Assembly: GCA_964511555.1 (NCBI GenBank)
Contig: CAZEFR010000065.1
Coordinates: 1 to 8,861, forward strand
From: CAIZGX01 sp964511555
GTDB lineage: Bacteria; Bacteroidota; Bacteroidia; Flavobacteriales_D; Sanyastnellaceae
Direction of reading: 5' to 3'
Length of the DNA: 8,861 nucleotides
Made by a program: the position numbers and the translations under genes. Shown one piece after another: positions 1-7,218 of this stretch. The stretch's first letter is position 1; each line of letters begins with the position of its first letter. Below the pieces are notes generated by a model, which was not told where the DNA came from, ran no database searches, and saw nothing but the letters and a program-made list of their open reading frames with translations.

Positions 1-2132
1 TTCCATTGCGAAGGCAAGGTTGCGTTAAACACCAACTCTCCGTTCTTCACACGCATTCCACCAAATCCCATGGTAATCGCCATCCATGTACCAGCCATGG
101 AAGTAATGTGAAGTCCTTCGTGCGCTTCGTGATTGTAATCGTCAATGTCGAGACGCGAGGTGCGTAAATACATCTCGTATGCTTTTTCACTGTAGCCAAG
201 TTTAGCTGCAAGTATCGAATGGACACACGGAGAAAGACTGCTTTCGTGAACAGTTTTCGGTTCGTAGAAATCGAAGTTCGCTTTCAATTGCGAATCGGAA
301 AAATCGTCTTCGAAAAAGAAAAATCCTTGAAGAACATCGGCTTGCTTAATGAAGATGCTTCTTAAAATACGATCCCAACTCCAATGCTGATTAATCGGAC
401 GCTCAGACGGATCAAGATCGTTAATGCTTAACTGCTCCTTGTCCATAAAGCCGTCTTGCTGAAGATAAACTTCCGTTCCTTCCAACTTTCCGAAATACAT
501 CTGCTCTGCTTTCTTCTGCCAATCTGCAGCTTCTTCAGCAAAGTTCAAATTCATCTTCGCACATTTCGATGCGAACAATTCTGCGTTTTCACGAGACACC
601 TTCTCTCCCACTTCCTTCGCATACTTCATGCACCACGCCGCGAAATAATTCGTGTACCAGTTGTTGTTAATGTTGTTCTCGTATTCATTCGGACCAGTAA
701 CGCCAAGCATGACATACGCTTGTTTCGCTTCCGACCAATTCACACGCTGCGCCCAGAAACGCGCAATGCCCACCAACACATCTATTCCATATTCACCCAA
801 ATGCGCCTCGTCGCCCGTGTACTTCACGTAGTTGTAAATGGCATACGCTATTGCTCCGTTGCGATGAATTTCCTCAAACGTAATCTCCCACTCGTTATGA
901 CACTCTTCTCCATTCATGGTCACCATCGGATACAACGCAGCGCCGTTCTTGAATCCCAACTTCGCAGCATTCTCAATGGCTTTGTCTAACTGATTGTATC
1001 TGTAAACCAACAACTGCTTCGCCACGTGAGAATCGCGCGTGCTCTGATAAAACGGCAAGCAATACGCCTCTGTGTCCCAATAGGTACTTCCACCATATTT
1101 CTCTCCCGTGAATCCTTTCGGACCAATGTTCAATCGCGCATCTTGTCCAGTATACGTTTGATTCAAATGGAAAATATTGAAGCGAATACCTTGCTGCGCC
1201 TCATCGTCTCCTTCAATCACAATATCTCCCAACTCCCACACTTTCGCCCATGCAGCAACGTGTGCCGCACGAAGCGCTTCGTATCCTTCACTTGCCGCAG
1301 ACTGCGCGGTTTGCGCAGCAGCCGAAGCCAAGTTTTCATTCTTTTCATTCAAAGAACTTACAATGCCCACATACTTTTCAATGATCAATGGCGCATTTTC
1401 TTCAACATGAAATACAGCAGTATTCTCTATTCGGGTTGAAGTGGTTGAAGATTCAATTTTTGCTTCTGCGTTGTAACGCACTTCTTGCGCCCATGCCACT
1501 TGAAATCCTGTCTTCAAGGTTTCAGAAACTGCCACTCCTCCACTTGCTGAAACTGCTGTTGAAACCGGCTTCCAGAATAATTCATCGTAGTTGCTATCGT
1601 GATTACGAACCTCCGTTTCAATGAAGGCTGCGTATTTAATATCCGCTTTTCCATTCAACGCAGTTATGCTGTAGCGAATAGCAGCCACATCGTCGTTGGC
1701 CAAACTGCAAAAGCGTTCTGCGATTAACGACACCTTCGTTCCCTTCGGCGAAGTAGCTATGCATGAGCGTTGCAACAGGCCTTCGCGCATGTTCAATTCT
1801 CTTCTAAAATTCGAAACCGTCCACGTATTCAAATCGAACACTTCTCCGTTTATAGTCACATCTATTCCAATCCAAAACGCCGAGTTCAACACCTTCGCGA
1901 AGTACTCGGGATAACCGTTCTTCCACCATCCCACGCGGGTTTTATCTGGATAGTACACGCCTGCCACATAACTTCCCTGCAAAGTCTTCCCCGAAAACGC
2001 TTCTTCGTGATTGGCTCGCTGTCCGAATTTCCCATTGCCAATACTGAAAATACTTTCAGAACTGCGCTGCAGATCGGCATGAAAATCTTCCTCAACAATA
2101 GACCACGGATGCGTAGATAAATATTTTATCAT
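1..2132 (-). CDS. GH65 maltose phosphorylase, C-terminus cut by window edge
   Basis: Predicted cytoplasmic phosphorolysis of maltose to glucose and beta-glucose-1-phosphate (GH65), the latter normally passed to beta-phosphoglucomutase. The frame is open from the ATG at 2132 to the left edge, giving 710 codons of a protein usually about 750-780 residues long, so only the end of the C-terminal domain is missing. Visible in order: an N-terminal beta-sandwich region (about 1-270), then the (alpha/alpha)6 barrel with WDTEAYCLPFY from W352, CHNEWEITFEEIHRNG around H412, and GPNEYENN with E483, followed by HESSLSP from H629 and HEGLHITSMAGTW from H671. E483 corresponds to the general acid of characterised GH65 phosphorylases (Glu487 in the Lactobacillus brevis enzyme, from memory). 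The HNE segment near 412 lies in the acceptor-specificity loop and reads like maltose rather than kojibiose or trehalose phosphorylases. It lies 74 bases downstream of fadH on the same strand with a palindrome 40 bases before its start. Family certain; maltose specificity likely. Confidence 0.93.
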   Translation of the reverse strand, partial: MIKYLSTHPWSIVEEDFHADLQRSSESIFSIGNGKFGQRANHEEAFSGKTLQGSYVAGVYYPDKTRVGWWKNGYPEYFAKVLNSAFWIGIDVTINGEVFDLNTWTVSNFRRELNMREGLLQRSCIATSPKGTKVSLIAERFCSLANDDVAAIRYSITALNGKADIKYAAFIETEVRNHDSNYDELFWKPVSTAVSASGGVAVSETLKTGFQVAWAQEVRYNAEAKIESSTTSTRIENTAVFHVEENAPLIIEKYVGIVSSLNEKNENLASAAAQTAQSAASEGYEALRAAHVAAWAKVWELGDIVIEGDDEAQQGIRFNIFHLNQTYTGQDARLNIGPKGFTGEKYGGSTYWDTEAYCLPFYQSTRDSHVAKQLLVYRYNQLDKAIENAAKLGFKNGAALYPMVTMNGEECHNEWEITFEEIHRNGAIAYAIYNYVKYTGDEAHLGEYGIDVLVGIARFWAQRVNWSEAKQAYVMLGVTGPNEYENNINNNWYTNYFAAWCMKYAKEVGEKVSRENAELFASKCAKMNLNFAEEAADWQKKAEQMYFGKLEGTEVYLQQDGFMDKEQLSINDLDPSERPINQHWSWDRILRSIFIKQADVLQGFFFFEDDFSDSQLKANFDFYEPKTVHESSLSPCVHSILAAKLGYSEKAYEMYLRTSRLDIDDYNHEAHEGLHITSMAGTWMAITMGFGGMRVKNGELVFNATLPSQW

Positions 2133-2159
2133 GATTTCTTTTTATTCGAATTGAAGACA

Positions 2160-2190
2160 CAAAGAAAAGAAAGTGTACTTAATACACCAA
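2160..2190 (-). promoter_or_regulatory. Candidate promoter of the maltose phosphorylase gene
   Basis: On the minus strand a TTG (2190-2188) is followed after 20 bases by TTTCTTTG (2167-2160). This resembles the Bacteroidota sigma factor pattern TTG / TAnnTTTG with one mismatch in the -7 element. The palindrome at 2173-2187 falls inside the spacer, which would suit repression. This is a by-eye match; the transcription start is not known. Confidence 0.3.
2173..2187. promoter_or_regulatory. Candidate operator 1, upstream of maltose phosphorylase
   Basis: GTGTACTTAATACAC is an interrupted palindrome with 5-base arms GTGTA/TACAC around 5 bases. Exactly 40 bases separate it from the maltose phosphorylase ATG. 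With the preceding bases (GAAAGTGTA, from 2169) it is identical over 9 bases to the site at 4250-4268, and 15 of 19 aligned bases match. Assignment to the neighbouring Nudix regulator is inferred from repetition, position and proximity. Confidence 0.55.
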
Positions 2191-2206
2191 CTCTATTTTT
2201 TCACAA

Positions 2207-4213
2207 CTAAAATTTCAAGGCCCACACGGTTGCTTCGCGAATTACTTTCTTCGCGTCGAGCAATGCTGTATCGTTCGCACCGCCGAGAACGTGAACAGGA
2301 ACGCCCTCTTCCACCAACGATAAAATGTGCGTGGGAGTCGATTGTTGCCCCAGGCACAAAACGATTGCGTTTGGCTTCAACACATAATCTATTCCGTTTG
2401 AGTTGAACAACAATTCTCCGCCAACGATGCGAATTCCTGTGGTGCCGTTGAACACACCCACTCCCAACTGCTGCAATTCAGTGCGATGCGACCACACGGT
2501 GGTTTTGCCCAATTTATTCCCCAACTTCTTATTGCTTCGCTGAAGAATAGCCACCTTGCGAAGAGGAGTGCGTTCTTGTTTGGATTGAAGCGCACCGCGA
2601 TGTTCAAGCTGCTGATCAATTCCCCAAAAAGCATTGTACGCTTCTTTCGTTTCACTTACTTGCGTGAGCAAAGATGCCACGTCCATGGCAATGCCGCCTG
2701 CACCCAGAATAACAATTTCTTCTCCTAAAGATTTGTATTGCTGAATGGCTTCAACATAATTCAACACGGGAATTGAGCCGTCGTTTTCTTCCCAAGCATA
2801 TGCGCTAGGAACCACGCCAGTAGACCAAACCACCTCTTCGAAATAATTCTCTTTGAAATTTTTCAGTTGGAAGGAAGTGTTCAAATGAATCTTCACCTCG
2901 TGCATTTTCAACTGCTCGGTATAATAACGCAAAGTCTCTGCGAATTCTTCCTTACCCGGAACCTGCGCCGCCAAGCGCAACTGTCCGCCAATGGAATCTT
3001 GTTGTTCAAAGATTTCCACTTCATTGCCGCGCTGCGCCAAAACCAACGCTGCTGTTAGTCCAGATACTCCTGCTCCAACAACTGCTATTTTCTTTTTGTA
3101 TGTTGAAGGAAGAAGTTGCATTGTCAGTTCTCGTGCGGCAAAAGGATTCACCAAACACGAAGCTACTTCACCCGAGAAGATCTGATCGAGACACGCTTGA
3201 TTGCAGCCCACGCAGGTGTTAATGAGGTTCGACTGATTCTGTTTCGCCTTCAACACAAAATTCGGATCGGCTAAAAACGGACGCGCAAGGCTTACGGCAT
3301 CGGCCTTTCCAGATGAAATAATTTCTTCGGCCAACTCGGGCGTATTGATTCTGTTCGTTGCGGAAACCGGAATGGAAACGTGTTGCTTCAACAATTCCGC
3401 AGCCCAAACAAAAGAACCTCTTGGAACGCGCATGCTAATGGTAGGAATGCGCGCTTCATGCCAACCAATGCCTGTATTCAACAAATGAATGCCTTCTTTT
3501 TCCAAGGCCTTTGCAAAGGCAATAATCTCGTCTTTGCTGCTTCCCTCTTCCACCAAATCGGCAACTGAAATACGATAGATGAGCATGAATTTTCCGTTCA
3601 CTGCTTCGCGAATGCCTCGAACAATTTGAAGAGGCAAACGCATTCTATTTTCAAAAGAACCTCCGTATTCGTCTTCGCGTTTGTTGGTTCGTGGCGCAAT
3701 AAACTGGTGCAAAAAATATCCTTCGCTACCCATGATTTCCACGCCGTCGTATCCTGCAAGTTCAGCCAACTCTGCGCAGCGAATAAAATCGCGAACGGTT
3801 TGCTGAATCTCTTCCACGCTTAATGCGCGAGGCGTGTAAATGTTAATGGGTGCTTGCAATGCTGAAGCGCTCACGCATTTGTCGTGCACTCCGTATCGGC
3901 CTGCATGCAAAATCTGCAAGGCAATCTTCCCTCCTGCTTCGTGAACGGCTTCGGTAATGATTTTGTGTTTCGAAATTTCATTTTCTTGGCTGAAGCAAAT
4001 CGCTCCAGGCCACAAGCGTCCTTCTTCATTCGGAGAAACACCTCCGGTAATCATAAGTCCCACCTCGCCTCTTGCACGTGTTGCGAAATACTCGGCCATG
4101 GCCTCGAATCCGTTTGGAAGTTCTTCCAATCCGGTGTGCATAGACCCCATAATGAATCTATTTTTTATTTCATTCTTTCCAATAGAAAGCGGACGAAGTG
4201 CGGCGTTAATCAT
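2207..4213 (-). CDS. fadH: 2,4-dienoyl-CoA reductase (NADPH), FadH type
   Basis: Predicted to reduce 2,4-dienoyl-CoA using NADPH through FAD, a 4Fe-4S cluster and FMN, an auxiliary step in beta-oxidation of unsaturated fatty acids. At 668 residues it matches the usual length (about 670). Residues 1-330 form an Old Yellow Enzyme-like TIM barrel with Y166 (in GSEGY) and H252 (in GIGWHEARIPTI), the same numbers as the catalytic pair of E. coli FadH. C334, C337, C341 and C353 form the CxxCx3Cx11C cluster motif at E. coli positions. An FAD-binding GAGVSG follows at about 380 and a second nucleotide-binding GAGGIAMD at about 504; the C-terminus (HVLGGANDTALLDAKK) is typical. This numbering fixes the start at 4213; the frame is open to an ATG at 4300, but that would add 29 unrelated residues and overlap the divergent regulator gene. 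No key residue is missing. It is first in a minus-strand pair with maltose phosphorylase, an unusual neighbour, and has a matching palindrome 40 bases upstream. Confidence 0.95.
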   Translation of the reverse strand: MINAALRPLSIGKNEIKNRFIMGSMHTGLEELPNGFEAMAEYFATRARGEVGLMITGGVSPNEEGRLWPGAICFSQENEISKHKIITEAVHEAGGKIALQILHAGRYGVHDKCVSASALQAPINIYTPRALSVEEIQQTVRDFIRCAELAELAGYDGVEIMGSEGYFLHQFIAPRTNKREDEYGGSFENRMRLPLQIVRGIREAVNGKFMLIYRISVADLVEEGSSKDEIIAFAKALEKEGIHLLNTGIGWHEARIPTISMRVPRGSFVWAAELLKQHVSIPVSATNRINTPELAEEIISSGKADAVSLARPFLADPNFVLKAKQNQSNLINTCVGCNQACLDQIFSGEVASCLVNPFAARELTMQLLPSTYKKKIAVVGAGVSGLTAALVLAQRGNEVEIFEQQDSIGGQLRLAAQVPGKEEFAETLRYYTEQLKMHEVKIHLNTSFQLKNFKENYFEEVVWSTGVVPSAYAWEENDGSIPVLNYVEAIQQYKSLGEEIVILGAGGIAMDVASLLTQVSETKEAYNAFWGIDQQLEHRGALQSKQERTPLRKVAILQRSNKKLGNKLGKTTVWSHRTELQQLGVGVFNGTTGIRIVGGELLFNSNGIDYVLKPNAIVLCLGQQSTPTHILSLVEEGVPVHVLGGANDTALLDAKKVIREATVWALKF

Positions 4214-4220
4214 AGCCACG

Positions 4221-4248
4221 AATGTAAATGAAATTTTTGCTTTACATT
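4221..4248. repeat. Inverted repeat joining two outward-facing -7-like elements
   Basis: AATGTAAA (4221-4228) and TTTACATT (4241-4248) are perfect 8-base inverted arms separated by 12 bases in the fadH/regulator divergent region. Read outward, the arms give TACATTTG toward the regulator gene and TACATTCG toward fadH, so the symmetry may simply reflect two back-to-back -7 elements. It could also be a binding site. Confidence 0.4.
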
Positions 4249-4250
4249 TG
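4243..4250 (+). promoter_or_regulatory. Candidate -7 element of the Nudix regulator promoter
   Basis: TACATTTG is an exact match to the Bacteroidota TAnnTTTG -7 consensus and ends 26 bases before the regulator ATG, placing a start near 4256. The palindrome at 4254-4268 would then cover the transcription start, fitting autorepression. No clear TTG was seen at the expected -33 position, which lowers confidence. Confidence 0.4.
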
Positions 4251-4253
4251 AAA

Positions 4254-4268
4254 GTGTATTCAGCACAC
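4254..4268. promoter_or_regulatory. Candidate operator 2, between fadH and the Nudix regulator
   Basis: GTGTATTCAGCACAC has GTGT/ACAC arms around 7 bases and matches operator 1 at 11 of 15 positions (15 of 19 including the shared GAAA before it). Exactly 40 bases lie between it and the fadH ATG, the same distance as operator 1 has to its gene. It ends 8 bases before the regulator ATG, so one site could serve both divergent genes. Confidence 0.55.
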
Positions 4269-4276
4269 GAAGTAAA

Positions 4277-4990
4277 ATGAGTAAGAAGAAAAGCGAACAA
4301 GCCCCTACGAACACCTTGGGAATGGATGTTTCCGTTGACTGTGTGGTTTTCGGATTTGATAACGATACCCTGAAAGTATTACTCATTGAGCAAAAGCAGC
4401 CCAATACGGTTCACTTAAAAACGCAGAAAGCGGTGCCTGGAGATTTGGTGCTCGACAATGAAAGTCTCGACGAAGCAGCTAAGCGCATTCTTCAGGAATT
4501 AACTTCATTGAAAGGAATTTACTTGAAGCAATTCCATGCCTTCGGAGATCCGAATCGTGTTCGCGGATTGAAAGATCAGCAATGGCTTCGCACCTTTCGT
4601 GTGAATCCGGAAAGACGCGTACTAACCATTGGTTATTATTCTTTGGTGAAGTTGTCTGAGTTCAAACCGAAGGCAGCGTCGTTTGCGGGAAACACCTATT
4701 GGGTAGACGTTTACAACATCCCTTCATTGGCTTTTGATCACAACGAAATTGTACACAAAGCCTTGCTTATGCTGCGTCATGAACTCATGGCCGACCACAT
4801 TGGCTTCGAGCTTCTTCCCGAAAAATTCACGTTATCGCAGTTGCAGAAATTGTATGAGATTATTCTCGACAAAAAATTAGACAAGCGCAACTTCAGAAAG
4901 AATATTCTCCGCACTGAAACAGTAACCGCTTTGGAAGAAAAACAACAAGGCGTGCTGCACAAGCCGGCACAATTATTCTCCAAGAAATGA
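4277..4990 (+). CDS. Nudix-domain transcription regulator (NrtR/AraR-like)
   Basis: 237 residues with an N-terminal Nudix fold (about 15-150) and a C-terminal winged helix (about 155-215, core FTLSQLQKLYEIILDK at 184-199). The Nudix box is present but degraded: G55, E62, R70 and E74 remain, while the REUxEE core reads RILQEL, with I71 and L75 replacing two metal-binding glutamates, and there is one extra residue between G55 and E62. This is typical of the NrtR family, where the Nudix domain senses a ligand instead of hydrolysing it. Known members respond to ADP-ribose (NrtR) or, in Bacteroides, L-arabinose (AraR). Here the neighbours suggest a ligand linked to maltose use, but that is inference. 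It is divergent from fadH with 63 bases between starts and a palindrome just before its own start. Its stop overlaps the next start by 4 bases (ATGA). Confidence 0.88.
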   Translation: MSKKKSEQAPTNTLGMDVSVDCVVFGFDNDTLKVLLIEQKQPNTVHLKTQKAVPGDLVLDNESLDEAAKRILQELTSLKGIYLKQFHAFGDPNRVRGLKDQQWLRTFRVNPERRVLTIGYYSLVKLSEFKPKAASFAGNTYWVDVYNIPSLAFDHNEIVHKALLMLRHELMADHIGFELLPEKFTLSQLQKLYEIILDKKLDKRNFRKNILRTETVTALEEKQQGVLHKPAQLFSKK

Positions 4991-7185
4991 GAGCGATTCT
5001 GATTTCATTGGGAGTATTTTTTCTTTCTCAAATCTCTTTTGCTCAGCAACCTGCATTCAACGAGGCCTTCCTTCAAGATGAGGTTGCGAGTATTTCCATT
5101 ACAATAGATCCTGATTCGTTGTTGGCCATGTACAACAACTTGGGGAATTCGCATGAGTTTCCTGCCTCAATGGTATATACATTCTCCTCGGGTTTTTCTG
5201 CCTATTCTGGAGTTGGAATACGCTTCCGCGGTAATACCTCTTTAAATGCGCAAAAAAAGTCATTCAAAATTATTGTCGACAAATTCGTAGATCAAAAATT
5301 CTATGGCTTGGAAGAACTTAATTTAATTGCCAATCAAAATGACCCTTCTTTGCTGCGCGCGAAATTGTGTTGGGACTTTTTTCGAAACGCAGGACTGCCC
5401 GCTTGTCGAACTTCATACATACGCGTTTATGTGAACGGAACCTACATGGGCGTCTATTTGAACGCTGAGCAAATAGACAGTCACTTCGCAGATAAGCGAT
5501 TCGACGACGGAACTGGTAATTTATGGAAGTGTTTATGGGGATCTGACCTGACTTTTCAAGGCACCAATCCAACGTTGTACACCGACGACGCTTATGACCT
5601 CGTAGAAAATGAATTCCTCAATAACTACAGCAAGTTAGCTAACTTCATAAACGTTCTGAACAACACGCCTCTTTCATCACTTCCATGCCAACTCGAAAAA
5701 GTTTTCAATGTGCACGACTATTTGAAAATTATGGCGGCGGATATTCTTTTGGGAAATTGGGACAACTACATTTTCAACAAGAATAATTTCTACCTCTATC
5801 ACAACGAGAAAACCGGAAAGCTCGAATACATTCCTTATGACTTAGACAATACGCTGGGCATCGATTGGGTTGGAGTTGATTGGGGACAACGAAATTTATA
5901 CAACTGGACGACTTCGAGCAACAGACCGCTCTTCACACGTCTGCTTCAAGTTCCTTCCTATCGAAATGAGTTCAGCAATTACGTTTATGAATTTGTAGCA
6001 ACTTCTTTTAACGCTACCACTTTTGAATGGAGAGCGCAACAAATTCAAAATTTAATTTCTTCAGCAGCTCTTGAAGATCCGTTTCGACCGCTCGACTTCG
6101 GATTTACGACAGGTGATTTTTTGAGCAGCATCACTTCTGCCTGGGGCGGACAAGTGGCTTATGGCATTGTGCCTTTCGTTCAAACGCGTGCCACGCAGGC
6201 GATGCAGCAACTCGAAAACCTTCAGCCCTATACTAGCATCTTCAACGTGTTTCCAAAATTCCAGAACGACAGTCTTTTCGTATCCTTTCAAAGCAATTTG
6301 AATGCAAATGAACTTGCCGTGGTTTGGAAAGAAATTGGAACAACAACTTGGAATGTTGAATTGCCTACATCTCTCGGATCGTATGGAATTACCGATCAGC
6401 TCTATGTGTTCGCTGGTTCTCTTCCAACCGACAGCATAAACATTTTAGTAGGAGCTATTCCGTTAATCTGGGTGAACGATATTGATGATCATGATTGCAA
6501 TTTTGTGTATTTGTATGGAAAAGAATCAACCTCCACATTGGTCATAAACGAGCTTGCTCCTCGAGGAACAGACAACTGCATTGATTTTTTTGGCACGAAT
6601 GAAGATTGGATCGAGCTTTATAATCCGGGGCCGTCAGCAGTCTATTTAGGAAACAAGTTTATCTCAGATGACCCCAGCGATTGGAACAAATGGCCTTTGC
6701 CAAATGTAACTCTCGACCCTGGAGAATTTCAATTGCTATACGCAGACAATGAGCCTGAACAAGGTGTAAATCACTTAGATTTCAAACTGGATGGAATTTC
6801 CGAAACTATCTATATCTCTGAAGTTCAAAATAATGCTCGTCTTCTAATAGACTCAATCACTTACTTCAATGTCCCTATAAACCAATCCTACGGAAGAGTA
6901 ACCGATGCCAATCCGAATTGGATCGACTGGCCCGTTTCTACTCCGAATGCAAGCAATCTTCCGGTAAGTGTGAATGAACTTGTTTCTGGAATTTCGCTTT
7001 ATCCGAATCCGGTTATTGACGAACTTCACAGCACCGAAAAGATTTCTGGAAGAATCATTTCTTCAAGCGGACAAACAGTGTTGTTTTTCAGCAATACGCA
7101 AACAATCGATTGTCGAAACTTACCTTCAGGCGTTTACACTTTGCTCAGTGACAAAAGTCTTTTTCGATTTATTAAATCGAATTAG
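4987..7185 (+). CDS. Secreted CotH-kinase / lamin-tail protein with T9SS tail
   Basis: 732 residues with several domains. Residues 1-19 are a signal peptide (hydrophobic ILISLGVFFLSQISFA then QQ). About 35-370 is a CotH-like domain: GVGIRFRGNTSL, KKSFKI, a LIANQNDPSLLR segment, GNWDNYIFNKNN with D259, and YIPYDLDNT with D285/D287, matching the metal and catalytic acid region of CotH atypical kinases. About 415-515 may be a beta-sandwich of unknown type. About 518-660 is a lamin-tail domain (LVINELAP, EDWIELYNPG, PDPGEF-like loop, YADNEPEQG). From 669 (ISLYPNP) to the end is a type A T9SS sorting domain, so it should cross the outer membrane and be released or anchored. In Bacillus CotH phosphorylates spore coat proteins; the role of secreted Bacteroidota versions is not known. 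Translation is probably coupled to the regulator (ATGA overlap). Substrate unknown. Confidence 0.9.
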   Translation: MRAILISLGVFFLSQISFAQQPAFNEAFLQDEVASISITIDPDSLLAMYNNLGNSHEFPASMVYTFSSGFSAYSGVGIRFRGNTSLNAQKKSFKIIVDKFVDQKFYGLEELNLIANQNDPSLLRAKLCWDFFRNAGLPACRTSYIRVYVNGTYMGVYLNAEQIDSHFADKRFDDGTGNLWKCLWGSDLTFQGTNPTLYTDDAYDLVENEFLNNYSKLANFINVLNNTPLSSLPCQLEKVFNVHDYLKIMAADILLGNWDNYIFNKNNFYLYHNEKTGKLEYIPYDLDNTLGIDWVGVDWGQRNLYNWTTSSNRPLFTRLLQVPSYRNEFSNYVYEFVATSFNATTFEWRAQQIQNLISSAALEDPFRPLDFGFTTGDFLSSITSAWGGQVAYGIVPFVQTRATQAMQQLENLQPYTSIFNVFPKFQNDSLFVSFQSNLNANELAVVWKEIGTTTWNVELPTSLGSYGITDQLYVFAGSLPTDSINILVGAIPLIWVNDIDDHDCNFVYLYGKESTSTLVINELAPRGTDNCIDFFGTNEDWIELYNPGPSAVYLGNKFISDDPSDWNKWPLPNVTLDPGEFQLLYADNEPEQGVNHLDFKLDGISETIYISEVQNNARLLIDSITYFNVPINQSYGRVTDANPNWIDWPVSTPNASNLPVSVNELVSGISLYPNPVIDELHSTEKISGRIISSSGQTVLFFSNTQTIDCRNLPSGVYTLLSDKSLFRFIKSN
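7163..7181. repeat. Perfect 19-base palindrome upstream of the dioxygenase gene
   Basis: TTCGATTTATTAAATCGAA has two perfect 9-base arms around a single T. It covers the last codons of the CotH gene and ends 37 bases before the dioxygenase ATG. It may be an operator for the dioxygenase or a weak hairpin (8 base pairs, 3-base loop) without a following T-run. By chance one such palindrome is not improbable in this much sequence, so its position is the main argument. Confidence 0.45.
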
Positions 7186-7218
7186 GGTAATCTACACTTG
7201 CCTTTGTAACTTGCAGGC

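Noticed and set aside
456..1914. Several plus-strand open frames of 72-177 codons (456-989, 1026-1439, 1388-1624, 1696-1914)
   Set aside because: All lie opposite the continuous GH65 frame, have no recognisable domains, and overlap one another; they are antisense shadows.
2173..4280. Plus-strand frames opposite fadH (for example 3884-4231 and 3957-4280)
   Set aside because: They mirror conserved FadH codons and show no protein family resemblance.
4214..4300. Longer fadH starting at the ATG at 4300
   Set aside because: The added 29 residues resemble nothing in FadH, overlap the divergent regulator gene, and would destroy the exact agreement of catalytic and cysteine numbering with E. coli FadH.
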